49,989 bases of DNA from contig NZ_JAQUVG010000005.1 in assembly GCF_028693495.1 (NCBI RefSeq), positions 1 through 49,989 of the forward strand, written 5' to 3'. The notes below the pieces were generated by a model. It did not search any database, was not told the origin of the DNA, and saw only the letters and a program-made list of their open reading frames with translations. A program made the position numbers and the translations under genes. Position 1 is the stretch's first letter; every line of letters starts with the position of its first letter. The DNA is from Zoogloea sp. (lineage in GTDB: Bacteria; Pseudomonadota; Gammaproteobacteria; Burkholderiales; Rhodocyclaceae). Below, piece after piece: positions 36,676 to 46,747 of the stretch.

Positions 36676-39600
36676 ATGTGTCCCGATCCTGCCGCCTGTA
36701 CGTCCGACCCTGTCCATGGCCCGGCCGATGCCGACGCCATCCGCATCCGCGGCGCCCGTCAGAACAACCTGAAGAACCTGTCTCTCGACATCCCCCATAA
36801 CGAGCTGGTGGTGGTGACCGGGGTGTCCGGCTCGGGCAAGAGCTCGCTGGTCTTCGACACCCTCTACGCCGAGGGCCAACGCCGCTACGTGGAGACCTTC
36901 TCTCCCTACGCCCGGCAGTTTCTCGACCGCATGGACAAGCCCCAGGTGGATCGCATCGAGGGCGTGCCGCCGGCCATCGCCATCGACCAGACCAACCCGG
37001 TGCGTACCTCCCGCTCGACGGTGGGGACGATGACCGAGCTGGCGGATCACTTCAAGCTGCTCTACGCCCGGGCGGCCCGCCTGCACTGCCGCTGCTGCGG
37101 CAAGCCCGTTAGCCGCGACACGCCGGCGACGATCTTCGCCGACCTGTCGGCCCGCGCCGGGGCGGCGGGTGACCCGCGCCTGGTGGTGAGCTTCCCGGTG
37201 ACGGTGCCGGGCAACTTCAGCGACGAGGAGATCACCGGCCTCCTCGCCCAGCAGGGTTACACCCGCATCCACTCCCGCGACGGTGACGTGCTGCATGTGG
37301 TGCAGGACCGTTTCCGCCTGGGCAATGCCGAGCATGCCCGGGTGATGGAGGCCCTGGAGACCGGCCTGGCGGTCGGCCATGGCCGCCTGTCGGTGCACGC
37401 CCTGGGCGACGCCGGCGAAACCCGCTGGCAGTTCAGCAGCGGCCTGCACTGCGCCGACTGCGACATCGCCTACTCCGACCCGCTGCCCAGCCTGTTCTCC
37501 TTCAATTCGCCCGTCGGCGCCTGCGAGACCTGCAAGGGCTTCGGGCGGGTCATCGGGGTGGATTTCTCCCTGGTGGTACCGGACGAGTCCAAGACGCTGG
37601 AGGAGGGCGCGGTGAAGCCCTGGCAGAGCCCCAGCTTCAAGGAGTGCCAGGACGACCTGGCGAAGATGGCCAAAAAGTACGGCGTGGCCATGGACATCCC
37701 CGTGCGCGACGTGCCCCCCGAGCACCGGGAGTGGCTGTTCGAGGGCGACCCCAAATGGAAGAGCTGGGACAGCTCCTGGCCCCGTCACTGGTACGGTATC
37801 CGCCACTTCTTCGACTGGCTGGAGAGCAAGGCCTACAAGATGCACATCCGGGTGCTGCTGTCGCGCTACCGCAGCTATACCGAATGCCCGGCCTGCCACG
37901 GCGCCCGCCTCAAGCCCGACGCCCTGCTGTGGCGCCTGCCGTCGGCGGCGGGCGACTGGGCGATCCACGCGCTGATGGCCCGGCCCATCGACGAGATCGT
38001 GCCCTTCGTGGCCGGGCTGGTGCTGCCCGCGCCCCTGGACGAGGCCACCGAGCTGCTGCTGGGCGAGATCAAGGGGCGGCTCAAGTATCTGCAGGACGTG
38101 GGTCTGGGCTACCTTACCCTCGACCGCCAGTCCCGCACCCTGTCCGGCGGCGAGGTGCAGCGCATCAACCTCACCACCGCCCTGGGCACCTCGCTGGTGA
38201 ACACCCTGTTCGTGCTGGACGAGCCTTCCATCGGCCTGCACCCGCGGGATATCAACCGCATCCTGGGCGTGATGGAGCGCCTGCGCGATGCTGGCAACTC
38301 CCTGGTGGTGGTGGAGCACGACCCCCAGCTGATGCTGGCCGCCGATCGCCTGCTCGACATCGGCCCCGGCCCCGGCGAGCGGGGCGGCGAGATCGTCGCC
38401 TACGGCGCCCCCACGGCCATCGCCAACGACCCCGCCTCCCTCACCGGCGCCTACCTGGCCGGCCGCAAGCGCGTCGATGCCCGCCGCCAGCTGCGCCCGG
38501 TGGCGGCGGACGCGCCCCGCCTCCGGCTGCTGGGCGCCCGCCAGCACAACCTGCAGGGCGTCGATCTGGCCCTTCCGCTGCAGCGCCTGGTGGGCATCAC
38601 CGGCGTGTCGGGCTCGGGCAAATCCACCCTGATCCAGGACGTGCTCTACCCGGCTCTGGCCAAGCACTTCGGCCAGTCGGCCGAGACGCCGGGTGCCTTT
38701 GATGACCTGGCCGGCGTGGAATCCATCAAGGGCGTGGTGATGGTGGACCAGTCCCCCATCGGCAAGAGCGCCCGCTCCAACCCGGTGAGCTACGTAGGCG
38801 CCTGGGACGCCATCCGCAAGCTCTACGCCAACCTGGAAGAGTCCAAGGAACGGGGCTACACGCCGGGCACCTTCAGTTTCAACTCCGGCACCGGGCGCTG
38901 CCCCACCTGCACTGGCTCGGGCTTCGAGCACGTGGAAATGCAGTTCCTCTCCGACGTGTACCTGCGCTGTCCCGACTGCGACGGCAAGCGCTATCGGCCG
39001 GAGATCCTGGCCTTGTCTTGGCGCGGCAAGGGGGTGGCCGACGTGCTGGAGATGACCGTCTCCGAGGCCCTGGCCTTCTTCGCCGATCAGAAAACCGTGC
39101 TCGCCGCCCTGGCGCCCCTGGCCGACGTGGGCCTGGAATACCTGCGCCTGGGTCAGCCGGTGCCCACGCTCTCGGGGGGCGAGGCCCAGCGCCTCAAGCT
39201 GGCGGGCTACCTGGCCGAGGCCGCCCAGCTGGCGGCCAAAAAGGCGAAGAGAGCCGCCTCCGGCGATGAACCCGGCCTGCTCTTCCTGTTCGACGAACCC
39301 ACCATCGGCCTGCACTTCGAGGACGTGGCCCGGCTCCTGTCGGCCTTCGAGAAGCTGCTGGATGCCGGCCACTCCCTGGTGGTCATTGAGCACAATCTGG
39401 ACGTGATCGCCGCCGCCGACTGGTTGGTGGACCTGGGCCCCGAGGGGGGCAGCGGTGGTGGGCGGATTGTCGCCGAGGGCACGCCGGCCACGCTGACCGC
39501 CACCCCGGCCTCCCACACCGGCAAGGCCCTGGCCGACTACGCCGCCCAGCTCGCCGCCATGCAGGCCGCCCCGGTGGTGGCCGAGCCGCCGGTGCGCTAC

Positions 39601-42201
39601 CGGCCGGTGGCCGATAACGCCATCACCATCCGTCACGCCCGCCATCACAACCTGAAAAACATCAGCCTGGACATCCCCCGCGACCAGTTCACGGTGATCA
39701 CCGGCCTGTCCGGCTCGGGCAAGTCCACCCTGGCCTTCGACATCGTCTTCGGCGAAGGCCAGCGGCGCTATCTGGAATCCCTCAACGCCTACGCCCGCCA
39801 GTTCGCCCAGCCCTCGGCTCGGCCCGAGGTGGACGCCATCTTCGGCATTCCGCCCACGGTGGCCATCGAGCAGCGGGTCAGCCGCGGCGGGCGCAAGAGC
39901 ACGGTGGGTACCCTCACCGAGATCCAGCCCTTCCTGCGCCTGCTGTACACCAAGCTGGGCACCCAGTACTGTCCCTGCTGCGACGTGCCGGTGACGCCCC
40001 AGAGCTTCGAATCCATCGTCGCCCACATCCAGCGCGACTTCGCCGGCCAGTCCGTGGAGCTGCTGGCGCCCCTGATCATCAACCGCAAGGGCCTGTACAC
40101 CGACCTGGCCAAGTGGGCTCGGGGCAAGGGCTTCGAGCAGCTGCGCGTCGATGGCGACACCCTGCCCACCAAGAAGTGGCCGCGCCTCGACCGCTACAAG
40201 GAGCACAACATCGAGCTGCCGGTGGGCATAGTGAAGGTGGGCGCCGACACCGAGCCGCTACTGCGCGACTACGTGACTGCAGCCCTGGAGCACGGCAAGG
40301 GCGTGCTCAAGCTGTTGCCCCTGGGTGAGACCACTGCGAGCTTGACGACCCTGTCTACCCTGCGCGCCTGCCCGGAGTGCGGCACCAGCTTCCCCGAGCC
40401 GGACCCGCGCCTGTTCTCCTACAACGCCAAGCACGGCTGGTGCCCGGAGTGCTACGGCACCGGCGTCAAGATCGCCGGCAAGGTGGAGAACCCGGACGAG
40501 CTGGATCTGGGCGAACTGGAGCAGGAAACCGACGAAGCCTGCCCGAGCTGCCACGGCGCCCGCCTCAACCCGGTGGCCCGGGCCGTGCGCTTCCGCGATC
40601 TGGGCCTGCACGAGCTGTCGTCCCTGGCGGTGGGCAAGGTCTCGGGTTTCTTCGAGGGCCTGCAGCTGGCCCATCGGGAGGCCGAGATCGGCCGCGACCT
40701 GGTGAGCGAGATCCGCGGCCGGCTCGATTTTCTGCAGAAGGTGGGCCTGGGCTACCTGGCCCTTGATCGTGCCGCACCCACGCTGTCGGGCGGCGAGGCC
40801 CAGCGCATCCGTCTGGCGGCTCAGCTGGGTTCCAACCTCACCGGCGTGTGCTACATCCTCGACGAGCCCACCATCGGTCTGCATCCACGGGACAACCAGC
40901 TGCTGCTGGACACTCTGGAGGCCCTCAAGGGCCGGGGCAACACTCTGCTGGTGGTGGAGCACGACGAGGACACCATCCGCCGCGCCGACCACGTCATCGA
41001 CATCGGCCCCGGCGCAGGGGTGCGTGGCGGCCAGATCATCGCCCAGGGCCGGCTTGCCGACCTGATGGCCGCGCCGGACTCGGCCACCGGGGGCTGCTTC
41101 AATCAGCCGTTGGTGCATCCGCTGGCACCTCGCCGTGCGGTGGCCGATGATCACCCGGCTCTGGTGGTCCGCAACGCCACCCTGCATAACCTCAAGGGCG
41201 TGTCGGCCCGGGTGCCCCTGGCCCGGCTCAGCGTCGTCACCGGTGTGTCCGGTTCGGGCAAGTCCACCTTCGCCCGCGATGTGCTCCACGCCAGCCTGGC
41301 CGCTGCCGCCCCGGTGGGCTGCGATGCCCTGGACGGGCGCGAGCAGATTGGCCGTCTGCTGGAGGTGGATCAGACCCCCATCGGCAAGACGCCACGCTCC
41401 TGCCCGGCCACCTACATCGGTTTCTGGGACGCCATCCGCAAGCTGTTTGCCGAGACCACCGAGGCGAAGATGCGCGGCTGGACGGCCTCGCGTTTCTCCT
41501 TCAATACCGGCGCCGGGCGCTGCCCGGTATGCGAGGGGCAGGGCCAGATCACCATCGAGATGAACTTCCTGCCCGACGTGAAGATGCCCTGCGAGGCCTG
41601 TGGCGGTGCCCGCTTCAACCCGGAAACCCTCACCGTGCGCTGGAAGGGCAAGAGCGTGGCCGAGGTGCTGCACATGGCCGTGGAGGACGCGGTGGACTTC
41701 TTTGCCGCCCATCCGTCCATCGCCCACCCCCTGCGCCTGCTGCAGGACGTGGGCCTGGGCTACCTGACCCTCGGCCAGCCCAGCCCGACCCTCAGCGGCG
41801 GCGAGGCCCAGCGCATCAAGCTGGTGTCGGAGCTGGCCAAGGTGCGCGGCCGGGCCGGCGAATCCGCCGCCGGGCCGGGCCGCCCGCTACCCCCGGAAAA
41901 GCACACCCTGTATGTGCTCGACGAGCCCACCGTGGGCCTGCACATGGCCGACGTGGAAAAGCTGATCCATGTGCTGCACCGCCTGGCCGACGCCGGACAC
42001 ACGGTGCTGGTCATCGAACACGACCTGGACCTGATGGCCGAGGCCGACTGGATCATCGACCTGGGGCCGGAAGGGGGCGACGGCGGCGGCGAGATCGTCG
42101 CCGAGGGGCCGCCGGAAGCCGTGGTGCAGGTGGTCCGCTCCCATACCGGGCGGATCCTCGGTGAGTTCATGGCAGCACGCAGAGGAGACTCTCCCCGATG
42201 A
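36676..42201 (+). CDS. uvrA: Double-length UvrA (tandem fused excinuclease ABC subunit A)
   Basis: An 1841-residue protein made of two complete UvrA copies in line, about twice the normal size. It has four ABC cassettes with Walker A lysines K55, K649, K1016 and K1529, four LSGGE signatures and four Walker B motifs of the DEPxxGLH type. Each half also has its zinc-binding modules: CRCCGK...CADC...CETC, CPACHGARLKP and CPTCTG...CPDCDG in the first, and YCPCCD...CPECG...CPEC, CPSCHGARLNP and CPVCEG...CEACGG in the second. UvrA finds bulky DNA lesions with UvrB. Long UvrA forms of this size are known in betaproteobacteria and usually coexist with a normal UvrA; whether one exists elsewhere in this genome cannot be seen. 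Confidence 0.95.
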   Translation: MCPDPAACTSDPVHGPADADAIRIRGARQNNLKNLSLDIPHNELVVVTGVSGSGKSSLVFDTLYAEGQRRYVETFSPYARQFLDRMDKPQVDRIEGVPPAIAIDQTNPVRTSRSTVGTMTELADHFKLLYARAARLHCRCCGKPVSRDTPATIFADLSARAGAAGDPRLVVSFPVTVPGNFSDEEITGLLAQQGYTRIHSRDGDVLHVVQDRFRLGNAEHARVMEALETGLAVGHGRLSVHALGDAGETRWQFSSGLHCADCDIAYSDPLPSLFSFNSPVGACETCKGFGRVIGVDFSLVVPDESKTLEEGAVKPWQSPSFKECQDDLAKMAKKYGVAMDIPVRDVPPEHREWLFEGDPKWKSWDSSWPRHWYGIRHFFDWLESKAYKMHIRVLLSRYRSYTECPACHGARLKPDALLWRLPSAAGDWAIHALMARPIDEIVPFVAGLVLPAPLDEATELLLGEIKGRLKYLQDVGLGYLTLDRQSRTLSGGEVQRINLTTALGTSLVNTLFVLDEPSIGLHPRDINRILGVMERLRDAGNSLVVVEHDPQLMLAADRLLDIGPGPGERGGEIVAYGAPTAIANDPASLTGAYLAGRKRVDARRQLRPVAADAPRLRLLGARQHNLQGVDLALPLQRLVGITGVSGSGKSTLIQDVLYPALAKHFGQSAETPGAFDDLAGVESIKGVVMVDQSPIGKSARSNPVSYVGAWDAIRKLYANLEESKERGYTPGTFSFNSGTGRCPTCTGSGFEHVEMQFLSDVYLRCPDCDGKRYRPEILALSWRGKGVADVLEMTVSEALAFFADQKTVLAALAPLADVGLEYLRLGQPVPTLSGGEAQRLKLAGYLAEAAQLAAKKAKRAASGDEPGLLFLFDEPTIGLHFEDVARLLSAFEKLLDAGHSLVVIEHNLDVIAAADWLVDLGPEGGSGGGRIVAEGTPATLTATPASHTGKALADYAAQLAAMQAAPVVAEPPVRYRPVADNAITIRHARHHNLKNISLDIPRDQFTVITGLSGSGKSTLAFDIVFGEGQRRYLESLNAYARQFAQPSARPEVDAIFGIPPTVAIEQRVSRGGRKSTVGTLTEIQPFLRLLYTKLGTQYCPCCDVPVTPQSFESIVAHIQRDFAGQSVELLAPLIINRKGLYTDLAKWARGKGFEQLRVDGDTLPTKKWPRLDRYKEHNIELPVGIVKVGADTEPLLRDYVTAALEHGKGVLKLLPLGETTASLTTLSTLRACPECGTSFPEPDPRLFSYNAKHGWCPECYGTGVKIAGKVENPDELDLGELEQETDEACPSCHGARLNPVARAVRFRDLGLHELSSLAVGKVSGFFEGLQLAHREAEIGRDLVSEIRGRLDFLQKVGLGYLALDRAAPTLSGGEAQRIRLAAQLGSNLTGVCYILDEPTIGLHPRDNQLLLDTLEALKGRGNTLLVVEHDEDTIRRADHVIDIGPGAGVRGGQIIAQGRLADLMAAPDSATGGCFNQPLVHPLAPRRAVADDHPALVVRNATLHNLKGVSARVPLARLSVVTGVSGSGKSTFARDVLHASLAAAAPVGCDALDGREQIGRLLEVDQTPIGKTPRSCPATYIGFWDAIRKLFAETTEAKMRGWTASRFSFNTGAGRCPVCEGQGQITIEMNFLPDVKMPCEACGGARFNPETLTVRWKGKSVAEVLHMAVEDAVDFFAAHPSIAHPLRLLQDVGLGYLTLGQPSPTLSGGEAQRIKLVSELAKVRGRAGESAAGPGRPLPPEKHTLYVLDEPTVGLHMADVEKLIHVLHRLADAGHTVLVIEHDLDLMAEADWIIDLGPEGGDGGGEIVAEGPPEAVVQVVRSHTGRILGEFMAARRGDSPR

Positions 42202-42340
42202 AAGGATGCCCCCCTTGGTCCTGCCGCGCCCGGAGCTGTGCCCATGACGGTTCCGGTGCGGGTTCCCGCCCGCCCGTAACGGCGGTATCTTGGTGACCTT
42301 TGGCCGAGCCTGCCCCGCGTTTTCCATGGAAGCCTTCCCG

Positions 42341-43336
42341 ATGTCCTTGCCCTGTCGCCTTACTTTGATGCTGATCACGGGCGTGAGCCTGAGTGGCGCG
42401 GTGCGTGCCGCCGGCGATCCTGCCCTTTGCGCGGCCATCGCGGACAACACGGAACGCCTGGCCTGCTATGACACCGCGGTGAACCGGCCCCACCAGGAGG
42501 CGCCGCCAAGGCCGGGCGCCGAGGAAACCCCCTTTTCCACCCGCTGGGAGCTGGATGCGGAGGACAAGCGGGGTAGCTTCCTGATCAAGCCCTACAAACC
42601 CACCTACATCCTGCTGGGCCGGATCACCAATTCTGCCAACCGTCAGCCCTCATCGCCGGGGCCGGATCGTTCCGTTGGGGAGCTACTGGATGTCTCGCCG
42701 CTGGAGGCCAAGTACCAGATCAGCTTCAAGACCAAGCTGTGGGAAGGGCTCTTCGGGCGTCATGGAGATCTGTGGATGGGCTACACCCAGCAGTCCAGCT
42801 GGCAGGTGTATAACAAGAGCAACTCGTCGCCCTTTCGGGAAACCAACTACGAGCCCGAGTTGATGGCCGTGTTCCGCACCAATCTGGATGTGGGCGCCGG
42901 GTTCAAGCTCAAGATGATGTCCCTGGGATTCAACCACCAGTCCAACGGCCGGGCTGAGCCCTTGTCCCGCAGCTGGAACCGCCTGATGGGGCAGATCGGC
43001 ATCGAGCGGGACGATTTTGCGCTCCTGATCCGCCCCTGGTACCGCTTCTCCGAGAAGCCGGGCAAGGACGACAATCCGGATATCGGCCGTTACCTGGGCC
43101 ATGGGGACCTGCAGGCCATGTGGCGCTTCGGTGAGTACGGGCTGGGCCTCAATCTCCGGGGGCCTCTCTGGCAGAGCGGCGGCCGGGGCTCCGCCCAGCT
43201 GGACTGGAGTTTCCCCATTCACCGCAACCTGAAGGGGTTCGTCCAGGTGTTCAGTGGCTACGGCGAGACCCTGATCGACTACAACCACCGCCAGACCACC
43301 CTCGGTATGGGTGTGTCGCTGGTGGACTGGCTGTAG
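42341..43336 (+). CDS. pldA: Outer-membrane phospholipase A
   Basis: A 331-residue outer-membrane protein. The signal peptide ends near VRAAG; a Cys-containing N-terminal extension (ALCAAIADNTERLACYD) precedes the 12-strand barrel. The catalytic pair H199-S201 (GFNHQSNGR) and the C-terminal barrel segment GYGETLIDYNHRQTTLGMGV match the PldA family, which hydrolyses misplaced phospholipids in the outer leaflet. It ends in the aromatic strand DWL. ATG 42341 was chosen for the signal peptide; ATG 42326 is an alternative. The 139 bp after uvrA hold no clear terminator. Confidence 0.92.
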   Translation: MSLPCRLTLMLITGVSLSGAVRAAGDPALCAAIADNTERLACYDTAVNRPHQEAPPRPGAEETPFSTRWELDAEDKRGSFLIKPYKPTYILLGRITNSANRQPSSPGPDRSVGELLDVSPLEAKYQISFKTKLWEGLFGRHGDLWMGYTQQSSWQVYNKSNSSPFRETNYEPELMAVFRTNLDVGAGFKLKMMSLGFNHQSNGRAEPLSRSWNRLMGQIGIERDDFALLIRPWYRFSEKPGKDDNPDIGRYLGHGDLQAMWRFGEYGLGLNLRGPLWQSGGRGSAQLDWSFPIHRNLKGFVQVFSGYGETLIDYNHRQTTLGMGVSLVDWL

Positions 43337-43400
43337 CCCGGGGCAGGCAAAGAAGGGTAGCTGCTGGGTGTTCGCTCAAGAAACGAGGGTTTCGCTGCCC

Positions 43401-43934
43401 ATGTCTTCCCCCCAATCCCTGAAATATCTCCTGGGTTATCCCGAGCCCCTGCTTGAGCAGGTTCGCGGACTGCTGGCGGAGGGGACGCTGGGGCCCCTGC
43501 TGCTCGCGAAGTATCCCCTGGCCCATCGGGTCCGCAACGACACGGCCCTGTACGACTACGTGGCGGAGCTTAAGGCCCGCCACCTCAGGAACGGACCGCC
43601 GGTCAGCAAGGTGGCCTACGACGGCAAGCTGCAGAGCCTCCACAAGGCGCTGGGCACCCATACGCGGGTGGCCCGGGTTCAGGGCGGCAGGCTGAAGACC
43701 CGGCGGGAAATCCGCATTGCCACCCTGTTCCGTGAGGCGCCGGAGGCCTTCCTCCGGATGATCGTGGCCCACGAGCTGGCCCACCTGCGGGAGCCTGATC
43801 ACGACAAGGCCTTCTACCAGCTGTGCTGCCGGATGGAGCCCGACTATCACCAGCTGGAGTTCGATGTCCGGACCTGGCTCACCTGGATGGAGGCGAAGGG
43901 AGACCCCCTGTGGGGCGCTGTTGCCCCAGGGTAA
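43401..43934 (+). CDS. YgjP-type zinc metallopeptidase
   Basis: A 177-residue protein of the YgjP/M48-like family. The zinc motif is HELAHLREPDHDKAFYQLC, followed by the family signature MEPDYHQLEFDVRTWL. It is cytoplasmic, with no signal peptide. Substrate unknown. ATG 43401 is 64 bp after pldA with an in-frame upstream region that is not conserved. It is convergent with the next gene, 41 bp away. Confidence 0.88.
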   Translation: MSSPQSLKYLLGYPEPLLEQVRGLLAEGTLGPLLLAKYPLAHRVRNDTALYDYVAELKARHLRNGPPVSKVAYDGKLQSLHKALGTHTRVARVQGGRLKTRREIRIATLFREAPEAFLRMIVAHELAHLREPDHDKAFYQLCCRMEPDYHQLEFDVRTWLTWMEAKGDPLWGAVAPG

Positions 43935-43975
43935 GCGGGTGTCGGTGCAGAATGGAAGGCCGCTTGGGCTCCGTG

Positions 43976-44977
43976 TCAGAGCGTCAGTTGGGTCCGCAGC
44001 TTGTCCAGGAGTCTGGCCCCCATGCCCTTCAGGGCCAGCAGATCGTCCAGATGAAGGAAAGGACGGTGGGTCAGGATCGCCGCAGCAACCTTCTTGGGAA
44101 GCCCCTTGACCGTGGCCAGCTCTGCTGCGGTGGCGGTGTTCACGGCAGTCCGGGGCGCCGTGCTCCGGCCTTTCTCCGCCTTGTCCTTCTGACCCGAGCC
44201 CGCAGGAGCGGGGAGTACTTCCGGAGCCGGCGCATTCCAGCAGACGGGCTGGGGAAGGTCCCGCTGGTCCCGCGTGACATAGCCCGCGGCAGTCCATTCC
44301 CGCAGTCGCAGTGCGACCTGCCAGGTGCCGGGGGGTGCCGGGGTCACGGGGCATTCGAAGGAAAGGGCCGACAGGCTGCACTGCCCGCCCAGGGTTCCGA
44401 GCTCGATGGCGCACAGGGGCCACTCTGCGGCCGTGCCGTCGGAGGCCAGGGCCCACAGTTCCAGGGACAGGGAGCCGCTCAGGTTGTCGGCAGTGCGGGG
44501 GTTCTCGACGCCTTCCACATGGACACGGACGGCTTGCCCGTCGAGGCTGAAACCGGCGCTTCCGGTCAGCCGGGGCTGGCAGAAGGCTTCAGTGCGGGGA
44601 AAGGATACCGTGTCGACGATCTGCTCGAAGTGGCCTTCATGCCCCGTGGCCAGCGCCAGCGCCAGCGGGTGAGCCTCGCTTCCGGCGGGTGGAAAGGCCT
44701 GTGCGAAGGCGACGGCCCAGGGCCGGGCATCCGCCGTGGCCAGGCTGATCGGGGCTTCCGCAATCTTGTGGCGGAGCGGGATGCTGCCGTCGCCGCTCGG
44801 GTCGCAGGTCCAGAGCTGCAGCGCCCAGGCCTGCCCGTCCAGGGCATCGCTCTGCTGCATCAGCAACTCGGCATCCAGGCGGACCTGATCTCCGTTGAAG
44901 GCATAGCCATGGTTGGGGCCGATCCGGAGGGGAGCGGCGTCGGTGGGGGCGGGGGAAGTGGGTGTGGGATGCATCAT
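43976..44977 (-). CDS. Protein with C-terminal helix-hairpin-helix domain, N-terminus unknown
   Basis: A 333-residue protein with two parts. Residues about 10-260 are beta-rich, with two repeats of similar layout (PNHGYAFNGDQVRLDAELL and GSAGFSLDGQAVRVHVEGV) and two segments like LALALATGHEGHF. The fold is not recognised. Residues about 275-333 form a ComEA-type double helix-hairpin-helix (VNTATAAELATVKGLPKKVAAAILTHRPF), usually a DNA-binding module. There is no signal peptide, unlike ComEA. Two ATGs (44977 and 44974) are possible starts. Function unknown. Confidence 0.75.
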   Translation of the reverse strand: MMHPTPTSPAPTDAAPLRIGPNHGYAFNGDQVRLDAELLMQQSDALDGQAWALQLWTCDPSGDGSIPLRHKIAEAPISLATADARPWAVAFAQAFPPAGSEAHPLALALATGHEGHFEQIVDTVSFPRTEAFCQPRLTGSAGFSLDGQAVRVHVEGVENPRTADNLSGSLSLELWALASDGTAAEWPLCAIELGTLGGQCSLSALSFECPVTPAPPGTWQVALRLREWTAAGYVTRDQRDLPQPVCWNAPAPEVLPAPAGSGQKDKAEKGRSTAPRTAVNTATAAELATVKGLPKKVAAAILTHRPFLHLDDLLALKGMGARLLDKLRTQLTL

Positions 44978-45090
44978 GGAAGTCTTGCCTGATCGGAAGG
45001 GCGCGATTTTGGGTGCCCTCCGAAGGCAGCGTCAATCGTTTGGCGATTGAATTTTTGGATGCACTGAAACAAGGCAGATGCCCTTGAAAG

Positions 45091-45126
45091 CCGCACCATT
45101 GCTGGGCTTGCACCGGTTTGGTGCGG
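45091..45126 (-). terminator. Possible terminator after rng
   Basis: CCGCACCA and TGGTGCGG form an 8-bp stem, 17 bp after the rng stop on the minus strand, followed by CTTTC. An alternative shorter hairpin lies inside. The T-run is weak. Confidence 0.35.
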
Positions 45127-45142
45127 GTATGCCGTATGGATT

Positions 45143-46597
45143 TCAGAGGAGCACGATGTCGAACTGTTCCTGTCCGTAGCTGGCTTCCGGGTGGAGGGAA
45201 ATGGTCTTGTCGATGAAGTCCGACAACATGGCCAGGGACTGGGACTCCTCTTCGTGGAAGAGGTCGATGACATTTGGCGCGGCCAGTACCCGGAACTCCC
45301 GGGCGTTGAACTGGCGTGCTTCCCGCAGCAGTTCCCGCAGAATTTCATAGGCTACGGTCCGGGCCGTCTTGACTTCGCCGCGCCCGCCGCAGGTGGTACA
45401 GGGCTCGCAGAGCAGATGGGCGAGGGATTCCCGGGTCCGCTTGCGGGTCATCTCCACCAGGCCCAGGGTCGTGAAACCATTGACCGTCATCTTGGTGTGA
45501 TCCCGGGCAAGGGCCTTGCGGAACTCGTCGAGTACGGCTGCCCTGTGGTCGGTACTCTCCATGTCGATGAAGTCCACAATGATGATGCCCCCCAGGTTGC
45601 GCAGGCGCAGCTGGCGGGCGATGGCCTGGGCGGCCTCCAGGTTGGTCTTGAAGATGGTGTCGTCAAAGTTGCGTGCCCCGACAAATCCACCCGTATTGAC
45701 GTCGATGGTCGTCATCGCCTCGGTTTGGTCCATGATCAGATAGCCGCCGGACTTGAGATCCACCCGCCGGGCCAGGGCCTTCTCGATCTCCGCCTCGACG
45801 CCATGCAGGTCGAACAGGGGACGCTCCCCGGTGTAATGCTTGAGCAGCGGCGCCACCTGGGGCATGTACTCGGTGGCAAAGGCCGTGAGTTTCTGGAAGT
45901 TTTCCCGGGAGTCCGCCACGATTCGGGTGGTGGAGTCGGTGACCAGATCGCGCATGACCCGCTGGGCCAGGTTGAGATCCTGGTAGAGCACCGTGGGGGG
46001 GCGGGCACCCACCGAGCGGTTCTTGATCTCGGACCACAGCTTGCGCAGATAGGCGATATCAGCGGCCAGTTCCTCGTCGGAAGCATTCTCGGCCATGGTG
46101 CGCACGATGTAGCCGCCGGTTTCTTCCTTTGGCAGCAGGCGGCTGACCCGCGCGCGCAGGGCCTCCCGGCCGGCTTCGTCCCCGATCCGCTGGGAAATTC
46201 CGATGTGCTTGTCCTGGGGCAGGTAGACCAGCATCCGTCCAGCGATGGAGATCTGGGTGGACAAGCGGGCGCCCTTGGTACCGAGGGGGTCCTTGAGGAC
46301 CTGGACGATCAGGTTCTGGCCTTCGGCCAGGATACGCTCGATGGGGCGGGGCGCATCCCCGGTGTGGCGGTCCGACCAGATGTCGGCCACATGCAGGAAG
46401 GCGGTCCGGTCCAGGCCCACGTCCATGAAGGCAGACTGCATGCCGGGCAGCACACGGACGACCCGGCCGAGGTAGATGTTGCCGACAATACCGCGGCTGG
46501 CCGTGCGCTCCACATGCACTTCCTGGACCACCCCCTGCTGCATGAGGGCGACCCGGGTTTCCTGGGGGGTGAAATTGATCAGATATTCTTCAGACAT
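45143..46597 (-). CDS. rng: Ribonuclease G
   Basis: A 484-residue endoribonuclease of the RNase E/G family that matures the 5' end of 16S rRNA. The N-terminal S1 domain has NIYLGRVVRVLPGMQSAFMDVG, followed by the catalytic core with the metal-binding stretch TIDVNTGGFVG and IIIVDFIDMESTDHR, and the zinc link CEPCTTCGGRG. It lacks the long C-terminal scaffold of RNase E. ATG 46597 was chosen for the conserved MSEEYLINFTPQETRVAL start. The 150 bp up to maf may hold its own promoter. Confidence 0.96.
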   Translation of the reverse strand: MSEEYLINFTPQETRVALMQQGVVQEVHVERTASRGIVGNIYLGRVVRVLPGMQSAFMDVGLDRTAFLHVADIWSDRHTGDAPRPIERILAEGQNLIVQVLKDPLGTKGARLSTQISIAGRMLVYLPQDKHIGISQRIGDEAGREALRARVSRLLPKEETGGYIVRTMAENASDEELAADIAYLRKLWSEIKNRSVGARPPTVLYQDLNLAQRVMRDLVTDSTTRIVADSRENFQKLTAFATEYMPQVAPLLKHYTGERPLFDLHGVEAEIEKALARRVDLKSGGYLIMDQTEAMTTIDVNTGGFVGARNFDDTIFKTNLEAAQAIARQLRLRNLGGIIIVDFIDMESTDHRAAVLDEFRKALARDHTKMTVNGFTTLGLVEMTRKRTRESLAHLLCEPCTTCGGRGEVKTARTVAYEILRELLREARQFNAREFRVLAAPNVIDLFHEEESQSLAMLSDFIDKTISLHPEASYGQEQFDIVLL

Positions 46598-46747
46598 GAT
46601 GCGGGTGAAAACGGTGATGGGCGATGACACCCTGGGGTGCCATCGCCGATCGCCGCTCGTGGTCCCGGCACCCATGGCGCAGTAGTTGCCGCGCTCCGGG
46701 TTGGGTGCGATCTCCTCCAGCGGGCCAGCCTTGTGGCCGACGGCCGC

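Noticed and set aside
34579-40206. A 1875-codon open frame on the minus strand opposite the DUF1631 gene and uvrA
   Set aside because: It crosses the 3' end of one real gene and half of another, has low-complexity His/Gln/Gly/Val-rich composition and matches no family. Long antisense frames are expected in GC-rich coding DNA with strong third-position bias.
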